From Micropterus salmoides (taxonomy: Eukaryota; Chordata; Actinopteri; Centrarchiformes; Centrarchidae): a stretch of 64,000 nucleotides of DNA. The stretch lies in assembly GCF_014851395.1 (NCBI RefSeq), contig NW_024044681.1:20290992-20354991 (forward strand), in the 5' to 3' direction. A model generated the notes under the pieces. That model searched no databases and had not been told where the DNA came from. It worked only from the letters and a program-made list of their open reading frames with translations. The position numbers and the translations under genes are program-made. Positions 51,601-63,500 of the stretch are shown here, piece by piece (the stretch's first letter is position 1; every line of letters starts with the position of its first letter).

Positions 51601-54269
51601 GAAAGCCAGGTCATTCCATCTTCCAAACACTCAAAACTAACTACATCACAAAAGCAGAAAGTGTGACAGTAGACAATAACAGAAAATTCTTCTGCACACA
51701 TACTCGTCATGAAGATGCACATGCACAGGTAACAAGCACACAGGAACACACCTCTTGACAGTCGTAGGGGTCGAAGCGTCCCCAGGGGCTGAGTGGACGG
51801 GAGACAGGGCTGAGTGGACAGTCCATAGACACCTGAGAGGCAAGCTGCCTCCTCAGTGGCATGGGCTGAAACGCTGCATCCGGTCTCACGCGATTTGGTC
51901 TGTGAGGGACTGTCGGGGAGACAGCAGGGTGGCAGGGGATGGGATGGGACACAGGGGGAGTCCTGGGAAGGCTGGGCAGTCTCCCATTGGTTGCTGTCTC
52001 AGTTCCCTCTACCTCATGGGGGACTGGTAGCTGGTGGTCTAGTGTCTGGTGCTCTTCTTCAGGCTGAGAGACAGGAGGCAGATCCCTCATCGCGAAAGGA
52101 AACTGAGTGTCCTCCTGGTCCTCAATGGACAGACTGGACAACTAGGACAGGAGGAAAATATAACTCACTTTTAATCAATGCCAAAAAGGAAGGAATTTTT
52201 CTTTCCTATTTACTGATCTGTTTTGAAATATTATGGCACAATAAAAATGTATATTGTATTGTAATGTATAGGAAGATAAATACTAAAATGTAAGCAAGAC
52301 TAAAAGAAAATTATGCATTGAAATCTTAGACATTACACTGAAAACATTTTAAGTTTTTAATATCAGGTGAAGATAAACAAGCCTTAATTGATAGGAGTGT
52401 CCTGCAATGCAGTACTATGTACTCTAAGTTTTGGGCTTGCAGTCAGGTGAGGCAAGGGAAGGATTGACAAGAAATGTCAAAAGCAGTGGCAACACTTGCT
52501 TTATTTCCAAAATCAATGCTACTGCACTTTGCCACCTATTGTTCTAATCAATGGGGCTCCAAACAAAAGACGTAGAATAGGCTAATTTTAATGTCAAGTC
52601 CAAACTGTAGACAGACAGATATAATATAATAAAGATATAAAGAATAAATAATATAATAATAATTTAAATATAATATCCATCCATCGTCACAGACAACCAC
52701 TCACACCTATGGGGAATTTAGAGACACCAATTAACCTAGCCTGCATGTCTTTGGATGGTGGGAGAAAGCCGGAGCACCTGGAGAGAACCCACGTGGACAC
52801 GGGGAGAACATGCAAACTCCGCACAGAAAGGCCGGGGCAACCAACCCCATGACCTTCTTGCTGTGAGGCGACAGTGCTAACCACTGCACCACCGCGCCGC
52901 CCCTATAAATATAATAATAAAAAATAATATAAACCGCTTATCCTATATAATAAAAATAATATAAACCGCTTATCCTATATAATAATAAAAAATAATATAA
53001 ACTGCTTATCCTGCGTACAGGTTCGTGGGGGGCTGGAGCCAATCCCAGCTTACGGGGCAGGGTACACCCTGAACAGGTTGCCAGTCCATCGCAGGGCCAC
53101 ACTTAGACAAACAACCATTCACACCTAAGGACAATTTCAGATTAACCTAGTCTGCATGTCTTTGGATGGTGGGAGAAAGCCAGAGCACCCGGAGAGAACC
53201 CACGCAAACTCCACACAGAAAGGCCGGGGCAACCAGGGTTTGAACCCACAACCTTCTTGCTGAGAGGCGACAGTGCTAACCACATAGCATCAACATAGTG
53301 CTATAATAACACCACAGGTATAAAGACAAACACTAACTGTCTAACTATCTGCTGTTGACCACAGGCCATGCTCTCTGAGTACATGACACCATGAGATGAG
53401 TGGGTGACTTCCTGTTGTAGTGGCTAACTACACCCTTTCTCCACTGATTAGCCCTGACCTGTGATCCCATTACACTATTACAGAGGCCTTCATCCATCTG
53501 TCCAGGCGGGGTGCAAATACGAACAACAGACAGTCTGGAGTTGGAATTTAGTGAACACCAGGGTCAAACTGGATATACTAACTGGACTGAAGTAATATTT
53601 TTTATTGTTTTTAAGGAGCATCTTATGTACAGATAGCTATTGAATGAATCATCAGGAAAACTTGACTGACTATGCAGTCCATGCCTGCTTTGGTCACCTC
53701 ATTGGTAATTTCCCCAGAGCCACTCTGCTTGCTGTCATGAGCAGCTATGACAGCCAAGCCTATACACCTGCCTTACAGGAGATAACATATTTCTCCAGTG
53801 AGCACTGCCCAGTGAGCACCAAATACTGAAATTCAGGTTGGTGCTCACTAGGTGTGCTCATAGTCCTGCTGACCTGGTCTAAAGACAGCAGAACAAATGT
53901 CTTTCTAGTCTTTGCGATCAATAAACAAAGCGCGTTTGCACTAATTTGCATTCACACACTGAGATTAAGTGCTAAAATAGAAACAATCACACATTGGTGG
54001 AATAGCCACCAGGGGCAGTTCAGGGTTCAGTATCTTGCCTAACCTGGAGGAGCTGGGGATTGAACTGCCAATCTTCCAATTAACAGGAAACCCGCTCTAT
54101 CTCCTGAGCCACAGGGTCCCACACACAGCCACAGTGCTGCTGGTCTGTTCAGGGTTCATCTGGCGTCCCTCTACCTGTCAGCTCTAATAACCCACAAAGC
54201 TTTGCAGCAGGCTTAACCCAGGTTTTAATGCTCTGACAGTGTGGGGGTTGGAGATTTAAGTCTTCAACA

Positions 54270-54312
<43 letters not shown>

Positions 54313-54690
54313 GTTATTCACACTATCATTAAATAGTATTCTGCAAACTTGCCCTACCTCGTTTTCTGAAAAAGTTGTAGCTGTTTGGAGCAGAGATGAT
54401 AGCATAAAAATGGGGGAAAAAATATTTAACGTTAGTTTGTTAAAAAAGATAAATAAAATACAGAAAGCCTTGTTGTATCAGCTGGATAACAAGAACCAGA
54501 ACAAAACCTTATGGCTAACGGTCCTTGCCAAATAAATACATGAATAAAATATAAGTAGCTTTACCCTCCTCACATCAATAAACAAAGCTTTAAAATTAAA
54601 TGCAGCCTATTTGTGTGTAAATGCAGGTGTGCGTGTAGACGTACCCTTTTTACTGCTGCGGAACCTGACCGGAGAGGACATGTGGTCCAT
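45605..54690 (-). CDS. septin4: Septin-4-type septin GTPase, 13 coding exons
   Basis: Septins are GTP-binding proteins that assemble into filaments at membranes and on the cytoskeleton. Exons in transcript order: 54645-54690, 54358-54380 (23-base microexon), 51752-52141, 50108-50204, 49713-49799, 49355-49478, 48938-49072, 48702-48819, 46627-46728, 46434-46530, 46022-46184, 45759-45861, 45605-45676; 1557 bases, 518 aa. The start MDHMSSPVRFRSSKK is followed by a Pro-rich N-terminal part ending SPVSRPLSPWGRFDPYD, as in septin-4. Motifs: polybasic HRKTVKKGF, G1 GESGLGKST (about 185-193), G3 DTPGF (243-247), G4 AKAD (324-327), the septin unique element ETHYENYRAQCIQNMTRMVV, and a C-terminal coiled coil starting EKDEELRRMQEVLERIQEQM. 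ETHYENYRAQCIQ and LRPLDVE favour SEPT4 over SEPT5. It is on the opposite strand to mnt, tail to tail. Confidence 0.93.
46920..47640. repeat. Interspersed fish repeat in a septin intron
   Basis: Blocks such as 'ctattggatggactgacatg', 'catcaggatgaattgtaata' and 'gacattcccatcagtctcag' plus 'gttagcatgctaa' belong to a repeat seen very often in percomorph genomes. It lies between septin exons 46627-46728 and 48702-48819. Noncoding. Confidence 0.7.
47641..48701. other. Rest of the septin intron, nothing recognised
   Basis: AT-rich intronic DNA with 'tataatat' stretches near 48350-48430. No exon or repeat family was identified. Confidence 0.5.
50205..51751 (-). other. Septin intron 3, no exon found
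   Basis: This 1.5 kb intron separates the Pro-rich N-terminal exon from the exon that begins the conserved septin core (DQDKEYVGFATLPNQ). An alternative first exon could lie here, since septin genes often have several promoters, but none can be read. Confidence 0.45.
52676..52905 (+). repeat. Interspersed teleost repeat, copy 1 (3' half)
   Basis: Contains 'ctgcatgtctttggatggtg', 'acacggggagaacatgcaaa' and 'cacagaaaggccggggcaac', the 3' half of the 'gcttatcctgcg' repeat. It sits in septin intron 2, directly before a tandem AT-rich stretch and a second copy. Confidence 0.8.
52918..53010 (+). repeat. AT-rich tandem repeat derived from the repeat start
   Basis: Three copies of a unit of about 33 bases containing 'aataatataaaccgcttatc'. 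The last copy runs on into the full repeat at 52985-53285. It appears that the 5' end of the repeat was amplified in tandem. Confidence 0.8.
52985..53285 (+). repeat. Interspersed teleost repeat, copy 2 (nearly full)
   Basis: Reads 'ctgcttatcctgcgtacagg', 'gctggagccaatcccagctt', 'ggtacaccctgaacaggttg', then the same 3' half as copy 1 and 'gcaaccagggtttgaaccca'. It has the same orientation as the copies at 13865 and 52676. Confidence 0.8.
53985..54122 (+). repeat. Interspersed teleost repeat in septin intron 2
   Basis: Has 'ttcagtatcttgcctaacct', 'gctggggattgaactgccaa' and 'cgctctatctcctgagccac', a pattern found in a common fish repeat with tRNA-like wording ('attgaactgcc'). It is not a functional tRNA gene. 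Confidence 0.65.
54270..54311. repeat. (CA)n microsatellite
   Basis: About 20 CA units, 47 bases on the downstream side of the 23-base septin microexon (54358-54380). On the transcript strand this is a (TG)n tract just after the donor. Confidence 0.85.
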
Positions 54691-56560
54691 GATGCTCCTG
54701 CTTCTCAAAATGTCCTCAAATCAGAGGCAGTAAATGGATAAACGTCAATTATAATGAATCCGACAGAAGAAACTGTCCATCAAGTAATCAAATGTGGTGA
54801 GACATATGGTGTGCGTGTGTGTCCACAGACTGAGCTGCTGGTGCAGTCCGCTCAGTCCTGCCGCTCTGACGTGGTTTTAAGTACAACAGAGTGTAGGAGC
54901 CTAAAACCAGACAGGTCGACATTCCCCCAACAGCTCAGTAACTTCGGTGCAGGATGTTAACAAGAATAGCTACTAAGAAGAATCAGAATAATTTCCGAAA
55001 CACTATTATTGTATAATATAATATAATATAATATGTAATATTATTTCATGATTATTATGAACATTAAATTAATTAAAGCTAGTTTGTGGTATCTCATGTA
55101 GAGTTCTGTTCGTCTGCGTGAGAGATAGTCCCGTAGAAAAGCTCAGGGAAGCTGCTCTTTAACGGAAGGTAACGTTAAGTTAGGACAGTTAGCCAGATGT
55201 GCATTTGTAAAACCCATTAGCGTTACTTAAGTCTCCATCCTCGACTAATAGTGCTAAACCATAAATCTCAGCTTTTTGTAGCTTGTGGAAGTTTTGATGG
55301 GGCTAAGCGCGGAGTAACGTTAGGTGAACGTTTAAGTCACAGACATTCTTAGTCTCAGGGCAAAAACTAAATATTAAAGAAGCCCATAGAAACTTCTTAA
55401 AAAACTCTTAAAACTTAATCAATTTCTCCACTGTCCAGAAGCAAAAAGATTGCTGCACATTGCTGCATGCAGTGTAACGGTAAACTGAGAGTAACATTGC
55501 CAAAACATGTTAACGTTAACATAGCTGTTAACAACAACATAATTAGCTAATGCTAACTTACGTTAGCTGTTAACGTTTAACTTACTTAAGCTGGTAAGTA
55601 ACGTTAAACAACGTAAAAAAAAAATGGGGAAATATGTGTATTTGCTACATACCGACCACAGAGGTGGACGGTTGAAATGTGCATGCTGAAGCCATGCGTT
55701 TCAAACGTTTCAATGTAGTTAATGTTAGCTAAATTTACATTAGATTTACGTTAGAATCCATTGTAGCTACAGAACCAAGCTAGCTTAAGCAAACACTGTT
55801 TTGTACAGCACACAGAAAGCATTAAACATATTTCTTGTATATTTGTAAAAATGCTAAATAAAAAAATAGACTTTAGAATAGACTCATGAGTTAATGTTGT
55901 CTTTCAGAGAAACGGATGCTTAACATTAGCGTATGGCTACAAGTGTGAATTGGATGTAACTTAACCAAGTTAACACATGAGAGGTTCAAATGGCTAACCT
56001 TAGTTGACTACTTTACTTGAAAAAATAAATGATCATTTCTCATCATCAATTATCATCACTTACCTGGTTCATGGTACATAAGATCATTCATAAATTTTAC
56101 AATGTAGGTTAACTGTAACTTTACTCTAATGTTAAGCTAGCATTAAATGTGAAATATCACAATACCAAAAATGTGTGGTAATTTCATCAATTATAAATGA
56201 CTGCTTTAGAAACAACAGTATTTGATAATAAAGTAGGAGTAAATTTTTCTAAGATATGATAAATAGTAAGTCATTTCATGTTAAATAATGATTGAAATGT
56301 AGTTGCGTAAATTCGTATTTCTCTTTATTAAGTTAACTAAGTTACAGTTATAATTGTATATGTTCACAGCTCATTGTGTTGTTGAATGTGGACTGAAATT
56401 TTTCAACAGAAAATACATAAGGCATTCTGATAAATAATTGACGTATGCAATGTAGCTTAAAGTATAAAGTGCCATTCACAGCTACTGAACAAAGTTGATA
56501 CTTGAACCCAACTGATAAACTGCCCGACCATTGAGGTAATTTAAAAACAGTGTTTCCATT
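54691..56560 (-). promoter_or_regulatory. Upstream region of the septin gene with AACGTTA-rich cluster
   Basis: The septin 5' UTR and promoter should lie here. From 55165 to 55620 the sequence carries repeated 'taacgtta' motifs ('gtaacgttaag', 'taacgttaggtg', 'gttaacgttaac', 'gtaacgttaaac'). No TATA box or clear CpG island is seen. The rest, to 56560, is AT-rich with no coding signal. Confidence 0.35.
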
Positions 56561-56589
56561 ACATAGTCTGTTCACCTGAGAGCGCTCAC

Positions 56590-57150
56590 AGATTTCGGGG
56601 AACTTAAAGCAACATTATGAAGTAATCTTCTTTTAAAATAATGGCTTCAGAATAGTTTTTGATGGTACGCTGACATGAAATATTGAGAACTGTGTCTCTG
56701 TCATTGCCACTCCAGGACCTGAGCACTTGGTATTGCACTATGAAGTATTGCACTCCTGGGCAGGAAACCTATCATGAGAACAGCGAAATGCTTAACAGCA
56801 CTACAAGCCAACAAGACTCTAAAGCAAGCAAGCAATAATAAGAAGCTAGCTCAGTAGTATCTATCATGGCACAGGCTGTGAAGAGACCGAAGAAGAGGCT
56901 GTCTGAGGAAGTGAAGAAGAGAAAAAGAGAGAGCGACCGAGCAAGAGTAAATATCTGGCTGGCTTTTACTCATTGGTGCGAGATAAAAGAGCTGAAAGGA
57001 TGCAGATGCCGAGCCGAGCTGGCCTTCTTGGTAGCTGTTGGAGTAGTAAGTAATAACTTATTAGCTGGCTTGCTATGTCTTGTGTTGTGCTTGCTTGATG
57101 TCAAATTGCAAAACACACCAAATTTTACATAATGTTGTTTCAAGGAATCC
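56590..57150 (+). mobile_element. Transposon-derived fragment with short basic ORF
   Basis: The frame from 56866 reads MAQAVKRPKKRLSEEVKKRK, then RESDRARVNIWLAFTHWCEI and KELKGCRCRAELAFL. Similar KRKRESDRAR...RWRELKELKG...AEVA starts occur in many predicted fish proteins that come from mobile elements. The upstream 'taaagcaacattatgaagta' also looks like a repeat start. It is likely a decayed or truncated copy; the family cannot be named. Confidence 0.5.
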
Positions 57151-57553
57151 TTATCAACTTTGCACTACCAAATATACTTCTATTGAATTATTTTTGAACT
57201 CTGAAATGTCAATACTGACATCAACTAAATCCAGTATCAGTCGGGCTTTAGTTGAAACCACATAAATACCCGTTTACAGAGCAATATGAGGCAAATGTAA
57301 TGTGCTAAGCAAATGCTATCAAGCTGCACACTAATCTTTTCTCCTTTTCATGAAAAATATCCCATATCAATCTGTATTGATTGGTTTCAGGCCTTTACAG
57401 GTTTTCCATGCATTAGTCCATCACATACTACTTTATGAATGTTTCACTTCTCTCCCAATTGTTTGAAAAGGCACAAATGGCTTCATTTTTTTTAACCTTC
57501 AAAACTGGGCTTTGTTGCTGTGTCCTGTCTTGGCTGTCCATCAGATTAACCAT

Positions 57554-60500
57554 TCAGAGAAAAGAGCTGTCTTCTGTAGATCTGTCCCACAGCGCTCTGC
57601 ATGTCCTTCTGGGCCTGTTAGACCGTCCTAGCAGTGAGTTTTTGTCCTGCAGCGCCTGTGAGGGCTCATACTGGGCGTTTGGTTTTCCTGAGGTGTTATT
57701 GTGTCCATAGGCTTCAGACCCATTCTTTCCTGAGTCTGTGCTCGTTGACCTACAACACGTCTGGCTCTTGTCGTGTGAGTGGTCATTATGTTGCCTGCTC
57801 AAACAGGAGTGGTCTTGTTCAGTGCTCATGTCATGCTGCTCTCCGTCCGAATGGCTGTCAGGTGTGCTATCATGGTCTTGGCTCTGAGTGAAGTGATTAG
57901 GCTCTATGTGGTTATTTGCATTGTCCGGACTCTGTTTGGGGTCGGGGCTGTGTCTCTGTGGCTGTGAACAGTGGGTTTGTTCATGAGAATCAAGGGTATT
58001 GTGCTGTATGTGAGAGTGGTTTTGCTGGCTGTGATTCTGCCAGAAGGCTCTGCTGAGCTGCTCTAACTCGGAGAGCAGAGGCAGACCGATATCCAGGTGC
58101 ATCAGCAGGTTCTCCAGCCACTCCTCCAGCTTTGAAAAGGAAGGACTGAAAGAGTGAAAGACAAAGGGTTGTAGTGATAAGGAGTTGTAGGTCTTATATG
58201 CGCTGCTGCAGTAGTGCATTGACTAAATATTGTGTATTTGGTTTGTTTGTGTAATGCATTGCTTTTGTAAACTATTCACTGTTTGGGCAGCACAAAGAGT
58301 CCTGCATAGAAGCTTAAAGCTGTATGTGGACTCATATGTCAGTTATAATATAGACCAGAAAATAACCGCATGATTTTCTGACTGAAATGTTAAAGGTAAC
58401 GGATGAATAAAGTATTTAGCATTTTCCTATACAACATAATACTACCGCTGGACTTTGATACCATCAGGTGGAGTTGATGACAATGAAGTCACAATAGACA
58501 AAATATAAAACAGAGATACTTGGTCAGTGTCTAACTGAGCAATATTATACATATAGCTCATATTTTGCTTTATAGAAATTTAGGGCTGCAGTTGTGTTGG
58601 ATTTGTGCAATGATACCGTTTGTCGGCGTCCATGTCACAGCAGAGGACAGCCAGCGGCAGGAAGGCCAAGGGGCACTGTGGAGGGTGGTACTGCTGCAGG
58701 AAACTGGCCACATTTAGCCCAAAGTCATTCGTCCGGGGAAGGTAGTCAGGGTCGGCACTCACTCTACCTATTATCTTAAGAGAGACAGAGAAAGATACTC
58801 AGCACCACATCTTTTCAATTCTTAGAAATCAATATTTTTAGGAACATTTTGCTCTGCCTAGATGTTCTTACCTCACATATCATGATTCCAAAGGAAAATA
58901 TGTCCACTCGTTCATCATAGCTTTTCCCTGTCGAGAGGCAAGTTGTGGTTAGTCAATACTGCTCAGAAACTTCACTTAGTAGAGTATGTATACCTATGTC
59001 AAACCAGCATGGTATACTTGAGAAAAGCATTCTCAGCAAATTGTCTTTCATTGAATAGTGTTTTATTAAAAACAGAAAGCAATATTTATTGTAGGAATGC
59101 AAGTCTCAATCCAACGTGAATCTTCACACCTACTCTGTGAGGTCTCACATGACTGCCAAAGTCCTAGTCACAGAGACATTTGTAATTTTAACTATTTTAA
59201 TAATTAATTCCACTGGATCCAAAGCAGAAAAGCCTCATTTATGGGCTCCTAGAGATAAATAAAATAGGGTTTATGTGCCCTGGGGGTCCTTGGTTCAGAC
59301 GATTCTTCAAGCGATCCCCTGCTAGCCTGAAACCTTGCCCGTGCACTCACCGTGGATCATCTCAGGAGCCATCCAGTAGGGGTTTCCTACCACGGTGTAC
59401 CGCTTCCTCCGGTCAGGCCTGCGGAGCTCAGACAGTGTCCCCTTTGCAGGCCGTTCCAGAGAGGATATTCTGCCCTGATTCCTCTCCTCCATCACCAGCC
59501 GGGCAAGTCCAAAGTCTGCCACCACCACAGACTGGTTCTAAACAAGAAGAGAGAGAAAGAAATGTTAATAATGTTTAATGAAGAAGTTATGCTATGTTGT
59601 TTAATCTTGGTTATGTTGGCAGTGTTGCAGTGAAAACTATTAGCAAATGAGCACAGATGTCTAAACAGGTAGCTAAATGTATTGGATAAACCATTAAAAT
59701 AGTTATCTAAAAGTAATGACTAATCAGTTCAAATGATTAGCTAAAAGTAATAGATAAATGGTTGAAATAGTCTGGTTATTTTAACAACTTGGAATTGGAT
59801 CCAAAATTGAGACAGCTATCAATACCTAACCCTAGTCTTGTTTGTTCACAGTAGCCTAATTACACACATTCCTCGAATGTCATGAAGTAATCAACATATT
59901 GATGTAACGCTGCAAAACAGCGGGGAAATTGTCATATTTGATCAGCTTGTATATCTTACAGTGACGATATTTGCTGATGTGTGTGATGGAACCACTTGTT
60001 TACCTCTCTGACCAGGCAGTTGTGTGTGTTTAGATCTCGGTGGATGACATTCATGGAGTGTAGATAGGCCTTAGGAGAGAGGTTATGTACATTAGGGGAA
60101 GTTGGTACTAGATTAAGGATTTATTTTGGATATTGGAACCTTTCACTCTTAGAATGACCAACAAGACTCACCATTCCAGCTGCAATGTCTCTGGCATAAC
60201 CCACTCTTATACTCCAGGGAAAATCCTTGTCCTACAACAACAAGACCACAACATATTTTAAAGTTTTTCACAATTGCTAAGACACATTTTTTGAAACCTT
60301 CATCCATTTCATCTTGAAACGTTAAAAACAAAATCTATTCTTTCAACTATATTCACAAAACCCCTGACTCTTCTGGCAAAATCAAACAATCACCTCAAAA
60401 CCATGTAATGTATGCTCAAAATCAAACAATGCTTTCAAAACTTAAACACAGCCAGTCAATATGTAAAACACTACAGAGCATTCTTTAGACACTACATCAA

Positions 60501-63500
60501 AAAATTGAGAACACAGAGTCCAGGGCATGTACTTACAGAAAATGTTTTTTGGCGTATAGGTAACACACTTTCCAATTTTAAGTATAATCACAACTTAGTA
60601 CAGTAAATGTATAGTATACTGTAATTACAGCAAGTAATACAGTATTGAATATCTGTATGTTCAGCACTTGCATAAAAATATAGTAAGCCCAAAGAACAAT
60701 GGTGTGCAACTCAAAGTCTGTTTTTTGTGCTGGGTCTAGCCAGAGGGCTGTGTCCACATCACATGCATCCTTGTCCCTTGCCAAGCAAAGGGGAAAAACC
60801 CTTTGGTGTGCTGGATGCAGCCTGTAACAATACTCCACATCTATCTCAACACAGGCCAATTCCATTGCCTGTAAGAGATTTTCCCTAGTACAGTTTTTCT
60901 CAATTGGATAAACACTATAACCAGGCTTTTAAACTAAAATTTATAAACCATAACTCCATTTTTTAAAAAGGACACCCATTTCCCTAAACTCTACACACAA
61001 ATCCCTTAATTTCTCATTGCCTACACCATGTGGTCATTGAGAAAGCACTAACATTCAATATTGTTCCCTCAAGTCAGCACAGGCTGAGCTCAATTAGCAC
61101 ACAACTACCCAGGTGGAAACACAAAGAGTCATAATTGATAACAATCAGAACCTTCAGTAGCTAGATAAAAGGGCCAGAGTCAGTTCATTCAGTTTTGAAA
61201 CAATGGATCCAGAGAAATCTGAAGGAAGTGGTGTAGGACACCAGAGAGGAGGAGGAGGAAGAGCAGTATGGAGAGCAAGAGGTGAAGGAAGAGGAACAGT
61301 AGGGACTTTTCCGAAACTAGACCCTTGCCACTTCCACTCCGACACGGAGCGAACTCTGGTCGGAGTCACCCTCACAGCCAAAACGAGCTCCCTAATCCAC
61401 GTAGGGCATAAATACAGTGGCCAACTTTTGGACGAACTACCCTCTCCCCCAGCGTAAATAGGATCTAACGTTACAGCTGCAGTCACTGCTACATGTGTAT
61501 CAAATAAACAGCAGTTGTATTAAGATTCAGGATTGATGTTGAGGAAAAGTATGTTTTTTAGAAAAACAAAACTGAAAGCATTTGTCACTTATTTTGTTTG
61601 TTCATGAACCAAATGATTTTGGTTATATCTCGAATATTATACTATGACGTTATATATAGATATTTACAAAAAATAAATATTATAGTCTTTTATGAATTTG
61701 TTATGATATTCATTGGAAAAGAAAAGCCTATTTGAACCTCTTTATCTTTTTTAAAAAAAACATTAGGCCTACATACACACATACAACATTTCAAAAGAAA
61801 TCAAACATTATATTGAAGCATTATATAGTCTGAAGAATTTAAAACAGTTAAATTGTATAAAGACTTAACTATTTTTCTTTAATGCCTTTGTTGCTTGTTG
61901 ATGTGCGATGTTCTATAATTCTATTATTCTATTATTCGTTATTTGTTGTTTAATGTAGGCTATTTAGTTTTGGGTGAAGATCGTAATAACACGATTCAAT
62001 AAAAACAGCAGTTGTAGGCTATTGTCTGTCAGACAAGAGCATGGCGATATGAAATGTTAGGGTAGTTTCAGAATTTAAAAATCCTACATGTTAACCGGCA
62101 AAGTCACACGGAATTCACATTTGAAAGAAAGGACCCCCATCGTGCAGCAAAGGCTGTTACACACCTTCAACAAGCCGGCATCATTGTTCACTCAGCATTG
62201 GAGGGTAACAACCCACTACCACCCTGCCCTCATTGGTTTCTGATGGCACTCACTGAGGCGGACCCTCCACTTGAACGCGCAAACAGAGTGGAAGTAGGTA
62301 GGGAGAGGGAGGAGCAAGCACTTTCAGAATGGCCCTAGGAGTTGGACGAGGAGATGGGTTAGGAGTAAGATGAGCAGAAGAGGAGGCAGAGCAGGAGTAG
62401 GGCAGAGGAGAAGGTCGAGAAGGAGGTGGAGAAGGTAGAGGGAGGAGACGTGGGGAGAAGGAGGAGGTGGAGAACAAGAATCTCTGGACTCTCCCAGACC
62501 AAAGACAGGACGCTGGGGCAGAATAATTTGTTGTTTAGTGTTGTACAATACTGTACTGTACAATACACTAAGAAATAAAAAATGTGCAAATGTATGCATT
62601 TATTATTTATTATGTGTTCATCATGTGAAAAGGTTTTTGAGGGGGAGAATCACAAGCAACATTACTAATAATCAGTTTTTGTAGTATTGTTTTGAATTTA
62701 TCTCACCAGTGTGTAAGACTGTGTTGTAGTGTGTGTTTCTGAGGGCTTGTGTGTTATGTCTGAGGGCAAAATTTGGTTTTTCAGCAAGATTGAATGTTTT
62801 TGAGTGGAGAGCTTCATTTTGACCTGAAAATAAGATGTTTGGGGAATTGGGTGAGAAGTTGTAGATTTGTGTTTAGAGTTTTGAGAAAAAGAGACATAAT
62901 TTCACAGAGATGTGTTTAAGCAATCGAGAAAAACTGTAAATGAATTTCAGACCCTCCACCACCAGGCAGAGAAAAATTGAGGAAAGGGCTGTATGATTGA
63001 AGGTAAACAATTATGAATCACTGGTTGCTGGTTGACGTTGATCCACTTGCTTAGCTGGACACCACAGTGAAAGATGACATTGTCCCATAGACAGGATGCA
63101 CTGCTGGCTGCTCACGCTCAAAAACAAAATCCCAAAGACCACCCAGAAACGTAAGACAATTTTCAGTGTTATATGGTCCCAAGGTTGAATGACGGTAGAC
63201 AACCTGTCCCTTACTTATAGCTTGGTCAATGGGTGACATTGCCATTATGCTGGCCAGGGACTTGACTACATGTTGGTTTGATCACATCATTAGAAACAAG
63301 TGTGCAGAATTGTGAGTTGCTGTGTGTAAAAGATGACAGCTGTGTTGTAGTTGTGTTTAACATTTGCTGCATGTATTTACCATTTACCACCAACACAAGT
63401 GCATCACAGTGCAAAATGTGTTTTAGTGAGTGAGAATGTGTTTAGAGTATCGCAAAAAAATTAGATTTGCAAAAAGTGTCTAACTACCTGAAATTGTTTA

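Noticed and set aside
52687..52884. Minus-strand frame as a septin or other exon
   Set aside because: It is antisense to a common interspersed repeat.
53220..53245. tRNA-like 'ggtttgaaccca' word
   Set aside because: It is part of the interspersed repeat; there is no cloverleaf or A box around it.
61154..62600. Gly/Arg/Pro-rich frames as host genes
   Set aside because: They lie inside Tc1/mariner-type inverted ends and are low-complexity GGA/CCT translations.
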